A stretch of DNA of 64,000 nucleotides from Fremontodendron californicum (Eukaryota > Streptophyta > Magnoliopsida > Malvales > Malvaceae): NCBI GenBank assembly GCA_030761205.1, contig JAULJL010000004.1, positions 20,743,172 through 20,807,171 on the forward strand, in the 5' to 3' direction. Position numbers and translations under genes: made by a program. The notes beneath the pieces were generated by a model that did not search any database, was not told the DNA's origin, and was given only the letters and a program-made list of their open reading frames with translations. Below are positions 1 to 10,339 of the stretch, piece by piece (within the stretch, counting starts at the first letter, position 1; the number at the start of each line of letters is the position of its first letter).

Positions 1-51
1 AATTAATTAAAATTATTAACAAATAAACCCGGATAAAATTCGGTGTCTACA
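1..51 (-). repeat. Start of the 3' LTR of H
   Basis: Read on the minus strand, the sequence begins TGTAGACACCGAATTTTATC directly after a polypurine tract. It matches the LTR start of E1 and E2 (TGTAGACACCTAATTTTG). Only 51 bp lie in the window. Confidence 0.8.
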
Positions 52-65
52 GTTGCCCCTCTTTG
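52..65 (-). other. Polypurine tract of H
   Basis: The minus strand reads CAAAGAGGGGCAAC immediately before the LTR start. It is nearly identical to the E2 tract (CCAAAGAGGGGCAGC). This is the expected plus-strand DNA primer site for reverse transcription. Confidence 0.8.
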
Positions 66-1463
66 TGCATTCCTTGAGAAACAAGGGATGTGCAAAGACG
101 TAGACACATTACAAGTTCTCAAGCATTAAAAAGACACTAAATACTTAAAGAAAATCTCATCGTAGAAATGCTCCTCTAAACGAGGCATAAACTTTAAATA
201 AACCCAACGTGAAAATATACTCCTCCATTGAGGCTTCAACTTTAAATACCAAACGAAGAAAAACTCCTCCCAACGAGGCATTAACTTTAAATACCAAACG
301 ACGAAAAACTCCTCCCAACGAGGCATCAACTTTAAATTCTCAACGACGAAAAACTCCTCCCAACGAGGCATCAATTTTAAATACCAAACGACGAAAAACT
401 CCTCTCAACGAGGCATCAACTTTAGATACCAAATGAAATTTGTAAATTCACCAATTGTAAATGCTTTCTTCAATTGAAATTTCAAGAATCTTACCTTGAA
501 TCCCAAAACAAGTTGCTAACCTCGCAAATTGAAATTCCAAATTGAAATTCCTGTCCAAAATTATGCTAAATATCTACAATAGTCTTTCTTGAATGCAATG
601 CATGAATGCAATGCAATACATGAATGTCATGAATGGAACGCAGATGCATAGCATGCAATGGATGTCATGAATATACTATAATAAATGATATCAACTCCCT
701 GAATCTCTAATCAAGATAAAAGGTTCTCAAGCTCTTTATTCATCTCTTCATATGCTTCAAACTGATGGATTGAACACTAATCATTCCATGTCTCATCTTA
801 TGTCAGCTTAATTTGGCTTAACATCTCATCATAGAAATTCTCACCTAAACAATTCTCACTTTTAAAATTCTCATCTTATCTCCTTACTTTTCTACTCAGT
901 CATCCATAGATTTCTCATAAAAATAAATGCAGGGATCTCTTAAAATTATCATTCCAATTTATCAATCATTATTCTAATTCCATAATAAACGCAATGCATC
1001 ATGCATTCCCTCTATTCAATGCAAGGGTATAAAGTTGGGAATAACAAATGGAAGGCAAAATAATCTGGAAAAGAAAGGTCTTTATTGAAAAAAATAAGGA
1101 AAAGAATTCATCTTGAAGAAACAAAAGAACATATCAAAATATTTATCACAAAGGTGTTGGGAGAACAAATTAGTATCCAAAAAATGAATACTCAGACAAT
1201 CTTAAAAAATCATTCAAAATTCTCATTCAAAAACCAATCCCAATCGATGTCTTCAATCTTTCAGAGTTCATCAAACTACACATTGCCCCCATCTTCATGA
1301 GATTTTCTAATGATGTTGATCCTCCACATATCTAAGCCGCCTTTTCGGGTTTTCAACTCAGACATCCTCCATGACCCAAACCGCCTTTTTCGGGTTTTCA
1401 ATTTGAGTCCTCATTTTTCTTCTTTTTTTTCTTTTTTTCTTTTTTTTTCTTTTTCCTTTTTTT
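66..1463 (-). other. 3' UTR of H
   Basis: This is non-coding sequence between the integrase stop (1464-1466) and the polypurine tract. It holds a 45-bp tandem array (160-436) and a pair of conserved CCGCCTTTTCGGGTTTTCAA blocks at 1337-1356 and 1381-1401 (plus-strand text). A long pyrimidine tract at about 1414-1463 corresponds to an A-rich stretch just after the stop codon in the sense of H; E1 and E2 also have a run of A after this stop. The rest is AT-rich with nothing recognisable. Short reading frames here have no family resemblance. Confidence 0.75.
160..436 (-). repeat. 45-bp tandem array, about 6 copies
   Basis: Successive units place the AAACGA block at 251, 296 and 341, a period of 45 bp. 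Each unit contains AAAAACTCCTCCCAACGAGG and ends near ACTTTAAATACC. Because 45 is a multiple of three, artificial reading frames with 15-residue repeats appear on both strands. The array sits in the 3' UTR close to the polypurine tract, the same relative position as the 23-bp arrays of E1 and E2. Confidence 0.9.
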
Positions 1464-2408
1464 TCAAGCAAAATATTTCTTCACAGTGTCGGAATTAATT
1501 GGATTTGGCAACACATCCCCATCCATTTCAGTCAAAATTAAAGCTCTACCTGAAAAAGCTTTTTTATCCACATACGAACCCTCCCAATTTGGCGTCAATT
1601 TTCCTCGATGATCATGCTGATATGGAAGAATCTTCTTCAAGTCTAACTCTTCTTCCTAGAAGTGTCTGGGAGGACTTTTTTATCATGAGCTCGCATCATT
1701 CGTTTTTTATATAACTGACCATGGCAAAGCACTGTAAGTCTCTTCTCCTCAATAAGATTCAACTGCTCAAAACGATCTCGTACCTATTCTGTTTCTTCCA
1801 ATTCAAACTCTTACAACACCCTTAAAGAAGGAATTTCTACCTCAACTAGCAATACGGCCTCCATGCCGTGCACCAGTGAAAATGGGGTTGCCCCTATGGA
1901 TGTGCGAACCGAAGTTCTATAAGCATGCAGTGCAAAAGGCAACTTCTCATGCCAATCTTTGTAAACATCTGTCATCTTTTCCACAATCTTCTTAATATTC
2001 TTGTTGGCTGCTTACACAGCTCTATTCATCCTTAGACAATATGGTGCTGAGTTGTGGTGCTTGATCTTGAATTGTTCACAAACCTCTTCCAACATCTTAC
2101 TATTCAAATTACGAGCATTATCAAAAATGATTCTCTCCGGTAGTCCATATCGATAAATTATCTCTTTCTTTACGAACTTACATACCATTGCCCGTGTTAC
2201 ACTCGCATAAGAGGCTGCTTCTACCAACTTCGTGAAATAATCAATCATCACAAAAATGAACCGGCGCCCATTCGTCGCTTTTGGGGTGATCGATCCAATC
2301 ACATCCATGCCCCACATTGAGAATGGCCATGGAGGTGCCAAAATATGCAACTCATTCGGAGGAGCATTAATCTTATCTGCATAAATTTGACATTTATGAC
2401 ATTTCTAG
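1464..2408 (-). pseudogene. H integrase: C-terminal half of zinc finger, core and C-terminal domain
   Basis: The minus strand from 2408 encodes KCHKCQIYADK (the Cys pair of the integrase zinc finger). An RNase H-fold core follows, with WGMDVIG (first Asp) and FDNARN (second Asp; E1 has SDN). The catalytic Glu after MNRAV is replaced by a TAA stop just below 2015. The frame then continues with NKNIKK, a KDWHEKLPFALHAYRTS block and a PFSLVHGMEAVL block. A chromodomain-less C-terminal region follows, with several stops, ending at a TGA at 1464-1466. The upstream His pair lies at 27519 onward, displaced by E1. Loss of the Glu and the frameshifts make it inactive. Confidence 0.88.
2404..2408 (+). 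repeat. Left target-site duplication of E1 (TCTAG)
   Basis: TCTAG directly precedes the TG of the LTR. TCCAG follows the CA ends at 7585-7589 and again at 27519-27523. One mismatch in five fits an old insertion. H coding resumes on the far side. Confidence 0.75.
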
Positions 2409-5400
2409 TGTAGACACCTAATTTTCTTTTTGCACTAAAACAGGTATGTTTTCTTCCTAAATTGAGGTTTCAGAATGTAAAAAGATTTTTTTATCCTGCA
2501 GGTGGTACTCTGAGACTTAGTTTAAGAGGGTGAACATAAAAAGTCAAAGTAAAAAAAAGTCAACCTCGGAAAAAGTCAAGCCCGAAAAAGTCAACCCCAA
2601 AAAGTCAACTACCAAAAAAGTCAACCCACTCTCAAAATCAAGATTTGAAGTTCAATTGAAAAATGGCGAAAGAATTTTGATAATCCGAGGTCTACATTGA
2701 AAGATATGGAGTTCAAAAGTTGGGTTACGGAGATTCAGTAGAAAGGAAACCCTAATCCGAGAAATTTAGGGGAAAATGCTTAAACGATCGAATTGGTCGA
2801 AATTAAAGGTTCCAAATGAAAGATAAGCATTGACTACGGGTAATGGAGAAGCCACTTGAAAGAAAAACCGAAAGAAAAGTCAATCTAGGAGAAAACCGAG
2901 AATTAGGGTTTTTGGTGAATTTCGGTGAAATCGAGAAGAATCCCAGAAATGGCCCGACTTGGTAAGACCAAAGCTCCCAATGGATGAGGAATGATTAAAA
3001 AGGGATAGCCCAAGGCTCAGCTTAAAGAAAATCTAAAAATCGGACTTGTTTTGAGCAAAATCAGGTTTCGGAGGCAAAAGGGCAAAATTGGAAAATTTGG
3101 GAAAAATAGTAAATGGACTCCGAAAATTCTAAAAATTTGTAAATCTCATTCTTAAATAATTTGGAAGATATTGGCGAAAGAAAATCTTGATTCGGAGTTC
3201 GTTTGCAAAATGGCCAAATCCTGGGTCTCTTATGTAGTAATTCAAAAAGGAAAATCCCGAAGAAATAGCAAATGAACTCCAAATCTTCTGAAAATTTGCA
3301 AATCTAATTTTTAAATTATTTGAAAGATATTGGCAAATTAAAATCTTTATTCGGAGTTCGTTTACAAAATGGCCAAATCCCGGTCTTCCTATGCAATAAT
3401 TCAAGAAGATAAATCCCGAAAAAATAGCAAATGGACTCCAAAAATTCTGAAATTTTGAAAATCTCATTTGTAAATTATTTGGAAGATATTGGTGAAATAA
3501 AATCTTGATTCGGAGTTCGTTTGCAAATTGGCCAAATCCCGAGCTCCTATGTAGTAATTCAAGTAGATAAATCCCGAAAAAATACGAAATGAGTTCCAAA
3601 AATTATGAAAACTTCCAGATCACACTTTTAAATTATTTGGAAGATATTGGTGAATAAAAATCTTGATTTGGAACTCGTTTAAAAAAATGGTAAAATGTGG
3701 GGGCATGAAAAGGCATTTTTGGAAGAAAAAATCCAAATAAATAGCAAACGAACTCGGAAAATTTTGAAAACTTCCAGAATTCAATATTTTATTATTTTGA
3801 AAATATTAAAAAAATAAAATTTGAATTTGGAGTCCGTTTGCCATTTATTTGCATATGGGGGGCAAAACGGTCATTTCACCCAAGCAATCGAAAAGGGCTT
3901 CTTTGGGCCTTTCAAAAAATCAGACTTGGGCTGGAAAAGAAAGTGCTGGCTTGCCAAGGCCCAAAAGAAGGAGGAAGCTTCTGATTTTTCAATCAAATGG
4001 CCAAGAATTAAGAGTTAGTTAGAGATTCTTTTTGATCCAGCCATTGTGATTAAGCCACATAGGCCAAGGGAGAATGTCAACATTATTCTTGAACAGCTGT
4101 AATTATGGACAGCTGCTATGCTAATCTAAGGGTGATAATTTCATGATTTTTCACCTTGAATTACTAGCCATTTGATGGAAATTGGTTAGGATGAAAATGA
4201 CAACATCCTTAAGGGAGGGGACAGAATTGATTTTGACTCACTGGATTTTTTCAGAACTCTCTTGTTTTTGCTTAGTTTTTCTCTCTTTGGTTGAAAGCAA
4301 AAAGAAAAAGTTTAGAAAATAAAGGAAAGTTTGAAGAAATAAAGCTTGAAATATAGCTTCTTTAGGTTGCTCTTAAGCACCAACTCTTGCACTTTCTTGA
4401 TTTTCCATTCTTATTTTTGCTATTTTGATTATCATTTGGTGAGTTTTTCTTTTTAAATAAGTGTTTTTTTATTGTTCCTCTAAGTTCTTTCTTCATCTTT
4501 TTCTTAAATATTTCTTTTACAATTTTTTCTTATTTTTCTTTAATGGCCAAATAGCCTACATTTTTCTTATTATGGTTGCTATTTTTGCTTTAATTTATCA
4601 TGTTATTTATGTTATTTTCTTTAATCTTGATGTTTTAAGTGTTATTCTACTTCATATACTTGAGTCATATTTTAATTTGGTTGTTTTTTTTGTTGCCATT
4701 TATGATTTAAATATCATGTTCTTGCATTTTTATTTTTCTGTTTTCATAATGTTTAAATTTGTTGATGTTTTATATTTAGTATATCAAGTGTTTGTAAAAA
4801 TGCTTGCGAGTATCTATACCTTGTGTTTGCATGATTTGAGTTTTATATTTTAGTTGAGCATGTTAGTATATCAAGTGTTTGTGAAAATGCTTGTTTGGTT
4901 TTATTATTTCTACTTTGTGTTTGCATGATTTGAGTGTTATATTTTAGTTGAGCATGTTAGTATATCAAGTGTTTGTGAAAATGCCATGCTTGTTGGAGCT
5001 TGAGGCCATTCGGCTACTCCATGTGTTTTACATTGTATGTGCATTTTTGCCATGTTAGTTGGTAGGTTTTGCATTGCATGACATTTGATTTAGTATTTAG
5101 TTTAAGTATACCAAGTGTTTGTGAAAATGCCATGCTTGTTGGAGCTTGAGGCCATTCGGCCACTCCATGTGTTTTGCATTGTGTGTTGCATTTTTGCTAT
5201 GTTAGTTGATAGGTTGGCATTTGCATGATATTTGGTTGAGTTTTTGGTTTAAGCATGCTTTGTGTTTGTGTTATTGCCATGCATATTTAGATGTTAGGTT
5301 AGGTTTATTTTTCCATGCATGTTCTGCATTTTAGACCTAGGTTGCATTAAATGCCATGCAAGTTCATTTAGGTCTAGGTCACTATATTGATGCCATGCAT

Positions 5401-7584
5401 TTTTTCATGACATTTAGGTTTAAACTCATGCATTTCATGCATCATATTTGCTGTAATTTTTCATGCATTTCATGTTCATGCCACTTGAATAATGACTTAG
5501 GCCAATTAATGGTTCAAAGTCATGCTCTCTTGAGCACACTTGTGGAAAATTAAGGTTTGTCAAATTGATTATTCTATCTTTGTGATTTTTTTTTTACTTA
5601 GCCAATTTTTATCTAACTTAAAAAAGTCCTAGATACTCTTTGTGAGTCATTTTGTGAGTTTTAAATATTTTTACTTTGATTTTTAAATGATTTTATCAAA
5701 GGCAAAAATGTATTTTGACAAAACAATTTTTTTCACCCAGTACTCGTACTTTTCTGATTTTTCTGGGCATTCACCTTTTATTAGAAAATTAAGCTGATTT
5801 TTTTTCGTGTAGTTTTACATGTCCTGAGTCTCCAGTATTTTTTTTTATATTTTTTTTGAATTTTTAAAATTAGGATACAAAATTGTGGCTTAAAACTGGA
5901 CAGTGGTGTCAGCATTGAATTTGAAGGAAAATCATTTTTTTCTGTTTTGGTTAAGTTACCAAGAGGGAGCTGATTAGGAAGTTTAGCTACTGACTTAGGG
6001 TAGTTTCTAAGCCTTTTTAAACTCTAAAAATGATTTTTTAAGTCTCGGGTTAAGGGTGGTCAAGTCCGGGATTTTAAACTTAGGAAATTAGAGCCATTTA
6101 AAAAAAGGTTTAGCCGAGTTTTTATTTTTAATCTAAGCTTTTCAAAATTGTTTTCAAACAATCACAAAGTAATTTGGTTTTAGAATATTTAATTTGACAT
6201 ATTTTCCTAAGGTAGCCGGATATCTTTTTAGATATACGGATTTACTTAATTAAAGGAAAAAATACATTTTCATGCATTGCATTTTCCATATTCATGCATT
6301 TTATATAATATGTGATTTTTGCTATGATAATTTCTATGATATTGTTATGATTTTGAGTTACGTTATATTGTTTATTATATGATTTGAAATATTTCATGAT
6401 ATCCTATGCTTTTTTATTTATTTATTGGTTATATTATTTAGCATATACTATGTTCATGCATTATTATTTTCATTTTTATTTCCATGCATATTATATGATA
6501 GCATTATTTTATATTCCATGACATTTAAATTATATGCCATATCATTCATATTTGCCATGTCATTCAAATTATTTCATTTCATATAGAATATATTATGTTA
6601 CTTAGGTCATTTCATTTAGGATATATATATTATGTCATTTAGGATATTTTATTTCATTTAAAATATATCATATGATTTAGGATATTACATTTCATATAGA
6701 ATATATTATGTTACTTATCATTTCATTTCATTTAGAATATGTCATATAACTTAGGATATTTCATTTCATTTAGAATATGCTAAGGCATTTAAATTATATC
6801 ATATCATTTAGGATGCATTATATTATTTAGATTATGCCATGTCATTTTATTTATGACATGCATATACATATACATAGTCATATATTTTAAAATGTTTTCA
6901 AAAGGATAATGATTTTTCAATAAAAAATAAAGATATTCCTGAGTTAAAATAATTCATGAGTTCTCTACCGGGTTTGCTGGAGGGAATATCATCAATTATC
7001 ATTAATAAAGGAATATCTTTCTTTCAAAAAAATGAGAATGATTCGGAAAGTTTTCCAAAAATAATAAAAATTTCTATATTTTGCCACGTTTGTTGGGGAA
7101 TATAGGAAAATTTTGAATTTATAAATTCCGGATCATTTTCAATTAAAAATGGAATTATTTTTCTTTAAATTGGGAATTAACTTGAAATACTAAAGTTAAA
7201 ACCAACTTTTTACCAGACTAGAGATAACACACGATTAATAAGGTACCGTTTTATACGGGCATTGTGGGGGTGCTAATCCTTCCCCGCACGTAACCAAGTC
7301 CCGACCCCGTTTCTTTGATTTCTCTGGTTTAAACACAGACTTGAAATTGGTTTTAAAAATGTTTTAATTATTTTTAAAATATTTTATAAAATCGATTTTA
7401 ATAGGTGGCCGATCACACCTAGCTTAAAAAGATTGGTGGCGACTCCACATCTTTTTCAAGGTCATTTTCAAAACCTTCATTTTTCTAGAGGAATTAAGTC
7501 GACTTTTTCTCGGTTTTTTTTAATGTCACACTTAACGAATAATAAAGTCTTGCGATGAGACTCGTTATTTTTTAGGTTGCAACA
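2409..7584 (+). repeat. E1 full-length LTR at the 5' end (5,176 bp)
   Basis: Starts TGTAGACACC and ends GGTTGCAACA, matching the 3' LTR at 22320-27518 along its whole length. Contents: several GTCAACC/AAAAAGTC repeats near 2540-2640, a 158-159-bp tandem array (about 3040-3860), 90-145-bp subrepeats sharing AAGTGTTTGTGAAAATGC (about 4780-5200), a very AT-rich stretch rich in CATTTAGGATAT-like units (about 6420-6860), and a primer-site-like 11-mer at 7437-7447. Instead of being followed by a primer site it is followed by H sequence, as a solo LTR would be. Short reading frames inside are not genes. Confidence 0.93.
3040..3860 (+). repeat. 158-159-bp tandem subrepeats in the E1 5' LTR
   Basis: The block TTCGGAGTTCGTTTGCAAAA and its variants recurs at 3191, 3350, 3509, 3667 and 3826 (steps 159, 159, 158, 159), with a degenerate first copy near 3038. 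The antisense reading frame of 156 residues here exists because 159 is a multiple of three. Confidence 0.9.
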
Positions 7585-7899
7585 TCCAGGCATAGTCAAT
7601 ACAGTCTTTCTCCATTGTCAATCAATAATAACCTGCCCTCATTATCTACCTAGCCATCATGTGACCATTCGCATGTGGCCTACAAATTCCATCCCGCACT
7701 TCTTCCAGTATCTTATTTGCTTCTACGGCGTCAACACATCTCGAAAATACCAGATCTCGGCTCCACTTATACAATATTTCTCCATCAAGGAAGAAACCCA
7801 TAGCCAATCTTCGGACGAGCCGTTTATCATTATCTGAGGCTTGTTCTGGGTACCGCTGATATTTGACATATTGCATGATGTCATAATACCAAGGCTGAC
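7585..7899 (-). pseudogene. Duplicated fragment of H (RNase H-integrase linker and zinc-finger start)
   Basis: This 315-bp piece matches 27519-27833 with about ten differences and encodes the same minus-strand residues (PHANGHMMAR, RAGYYWLTMEKDCIDYA). It begins exactly where the LTR ends, including the TCCAG target copy. It stops abruptly after AAGGCTGAC, where LTR sequence resumes. It is flanking DNA of the E1 insertion that now lies inside E1. Confidence 0.9.
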
Positions 7900-9379
7900 A
7901 AAAGGTTTAGCCCAGTTTTTATTTTTAATCTAAGCTTTTCAAAATTGTTTTCAAACAATCACAAAGTATTTTGGTTTTAGAATATTTAATTTGACATATT
8001 TTCCTAAGGTAGTCGGATATCTTTTTAGATATACAGATTTCCTTAATTAAAGGAAAAAATACATTTTCATGCATTGCATTTTCCATATTCATGCATTTTA
8101 TATAATATGTGATTTTTTCTATGATAATTTCTATGACATTGTTATGATTTTGAGTTATGTTATATTGTTTATTATATGATTTTGAATATTTCATGATATC
8201 CTATGCTTTTTATTTAATTTTTTTTTGTTATATTATTTAGCATATACTATGTTCATGCATTATTATTTTCATTTTTATTTCCATGCATATTATATGATAG
8301 CATTATTTATATTCCATGACATTTAAATTATATGCCATATTATTCATATTTGCCATGTCATTCAAATTATTTCATTTCATATAGAATATATTATGTTACT
8401 TTGGTCATTTCATTTAGGATATATATATTATGTCATTTAGGATATTTTATTTCATTTAAAATATATCATATGATTTAGGATATTACATTTCATATAGAAT
8501 ATATTATGTTACTTATCATTTCATTTAGAATATGTCATATAACTTAGGATATTTCATTTCATTTAGAATATGCTAAGGCATTTAAATTATATCATATCAT
8601 TTAGGATGCATTATATTATTTAGATTTTGCCATGTCATTTTATTTATGACATGCATATGCATATACATAGTCATATCTTTTAAAATGTTTTCAAAAGGAT
8701 AATGATTTTTCAATAAAAAAATAAAGATATTCCCGAGTTAAAATAATTCATGAGTTCTCTACCGGGTTTGCTGGAGGGAATATCATCAATTATCATTAAT
8801 AAAGGAATATCTTTCTTTCAAAAAAATGAGAATGATTCGGAAAGTTTTCCAAAAATAATAAAAATTTCTATATTTTGCCACGTTTGTTGGGGAATATAGG
8901 AAAATTTTGAATTTATAAATTTCGGATCATTTTCAATTAAAAATAGAATTATTTTTCTTTAAATTGGGAATTAACTTGAAATACTAAATTTAAAACCAAC
9001 ATTTTACCGAGACTAGAGATAACACACGATTAATAAGGTACTGTTTTATACAGGCGTTGTTGGGGTGCTAATCCTTCCCCGCACGTAACCGAGTCCCGAA
9101 CCCGTTTCTTTGATTTCTCTGGTTTAAACGTTGACTTGAAATTGGTTTTAAAAATGTTTGAATTATTTTTTAAAATATTTTATAAAACCGGTTTTAATAG
9201 GTGGCCGATCACACCTAGCTAAAAAGGATTGGTGGCGACTCCATGTCTTTTTCAAGGTCATTTTCAAAACCTTTATTTTTCTAGAGGAATTAAGTCGACT
9301 TTTTCTCGGTTTTTTTAATGTCACACTTAACGAATAATAAAGTCTTGCGATGAGACTCGTTATTTTTTAGGTTGCGACA
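7900..9379 (+). repeat. E1 partial 5' LTR (tail, 1,480 bp) adjoining the primer site
   Basis: This matches the last 1.48 kb of the LTR (from about 6103 and about 26044) and ends GGTTGCGACA three bases before the primer site, so it is the tail of the original 5' LTR. It differs from the other two tails at shared positions: CGACA against CAACA at the end, GGCGTTGTTGGGG against GGCATTGTGGGGG, and CATGTC against CACATC. This suggests that those two tails are more closely related to each other. Confidence 0.9.
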
Positions 9380-9382
9380 GCT

Positions 9383-9400
9383 TGGCGACTCCACTGGGGA
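9383..9400 (+). other. E1 primer-binding site, tRNA-Arg
   Basis: TGGCGACTCCACTGGGGA is complementary to the 3' end of a plant tRNA-Arg including its CCA tail, and starts three bases after the LTR. It is identical in E2. tRNA-Arg priming is characteristic of Ogre. Confidence 0.9.
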
Positions 9401-10339
9401 CATATAAAAAGTCAGGCCTAGAATTAGTCGCGTGTTATCAAAGTCTCAATTTTGTTGGTTTAATTGGTATTTAATTTTAATTCCCATATTTTTTAAAATA
9501 AAAGAGAATTTTGAAAAAAAAAAGTTTTAATATGTCCATATTCATGTGTATTCATATTATTATTTGTTCTCTGGTTATTTTGTCGCGTATATTTATATGA
9601 TTGCTTGACTGATGCTTTACATTTTTTGATTTTAGTGGGGTATTTAGAATAAGGGTGTAGAATAGGTGGTGACAGGTTTGTTTTGTTCCTCCGCACACAC
9701 TGTATTTGCATTTGCATAACATGAATCCTCTACCCGGGTTTCGTCCTTTTAAGTGGGAGTAAAATAACTACGCCTTCGTGATTGATCCTCCGTATGGGCT
9801 AGTGAAACACTTCCGGAGTATAAAGTACCTAATGCCTTCATGATAATCCTCCGTACGGGCATAGGAAAATATACTCTAACGAATTGAACCCGCTTTTATC
9901 GGGGTGCCTTACTAGCCTTCACCGACGACAGTGAGGAACAATTCGGGGCCTTAGAATCGATTCACCTTCATATAGTGAACCTAGGCGAAGCCATGCCGGA
10001 TTTCTGTTAGATACCCGAAGTTTAAGAACACATGGAGGAACATTTCCAACCTTTTACCATCTTTCTATATGTTAGATACAAATTGGGTGATGGTGAACGA
10101 ACATCATATCGCTCGTATTTTTTATTTTGTCCCAAAGACGTCGTAATGCCGAAGTTCTGTTTAAATTTTCGGGACATTTTTTTTAAAAAAAAGCATGTTG
10201 TTTTTTATGTTATATTTGTTAATTAATTTCTTTACTAATCTATTTCTTTCTATTTTCTTTTCTTTGACATGCATCATAGACATCATCATACACTTGGAGT
10301 TTATTGGCCTCAGGATAGTTATCAACCCAAAGGACTTTC
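9401..10339 (+). other. E1 untranslated leader
   Basis: Non-coding region between the primer site and ORF1. It contains three related blocks spaced 60-61 nt apart: AATCCTCTACCCGGG (9724), GATCCTCCGTATGGG (9784) and AATCCTCCGTACGGG (9845). Two of them are preceded by GCCTTCRTGAT. The same blocks and spacing occur in the E2 leader. I see no gene; the conserved structure could be an RNA packaging or translation element, which is inference. Confidence 0.7.

Noticed and set aside
126..436. Reading frames of 75-82 residues with 15-residue repeats on both strands
   Set aside because: They are produced by a 45-bp tandem array in a 3' UTR; no start context or family resemblance.
3061..3599. Antisense frames of 73 and 156 residues with about 53-residue repeats
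   Set aside because: By-product of the 158-159-bp LTR subrepeats (159 is divisible by three). The same happens at 23032-23502 and 48446-48715.
4461..5553. Hydrophobic frames in the LTR (also 31120-32121, 50418-50935, 52396-52599) that could look like membrane proteins
   Set aside because: T-rich LTR sequence translates to Phe/Leu/Ile in any frame. The two LTR copies do not preserve frames, and none has a recognisable domain.
2409..7584. Treating 2409-7584 as an independent solo LTR of a separate insertion
   Set aside because: It shares the same host junction and target copy as the right end of E1, so it belongs to the same insertion event and was later recombined.
7577..7837. Plus-strand frame 7577-7837 and its copy at 27511-27753
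   Set aside because: Antisense shadow of the H RNase H-integrase linker.
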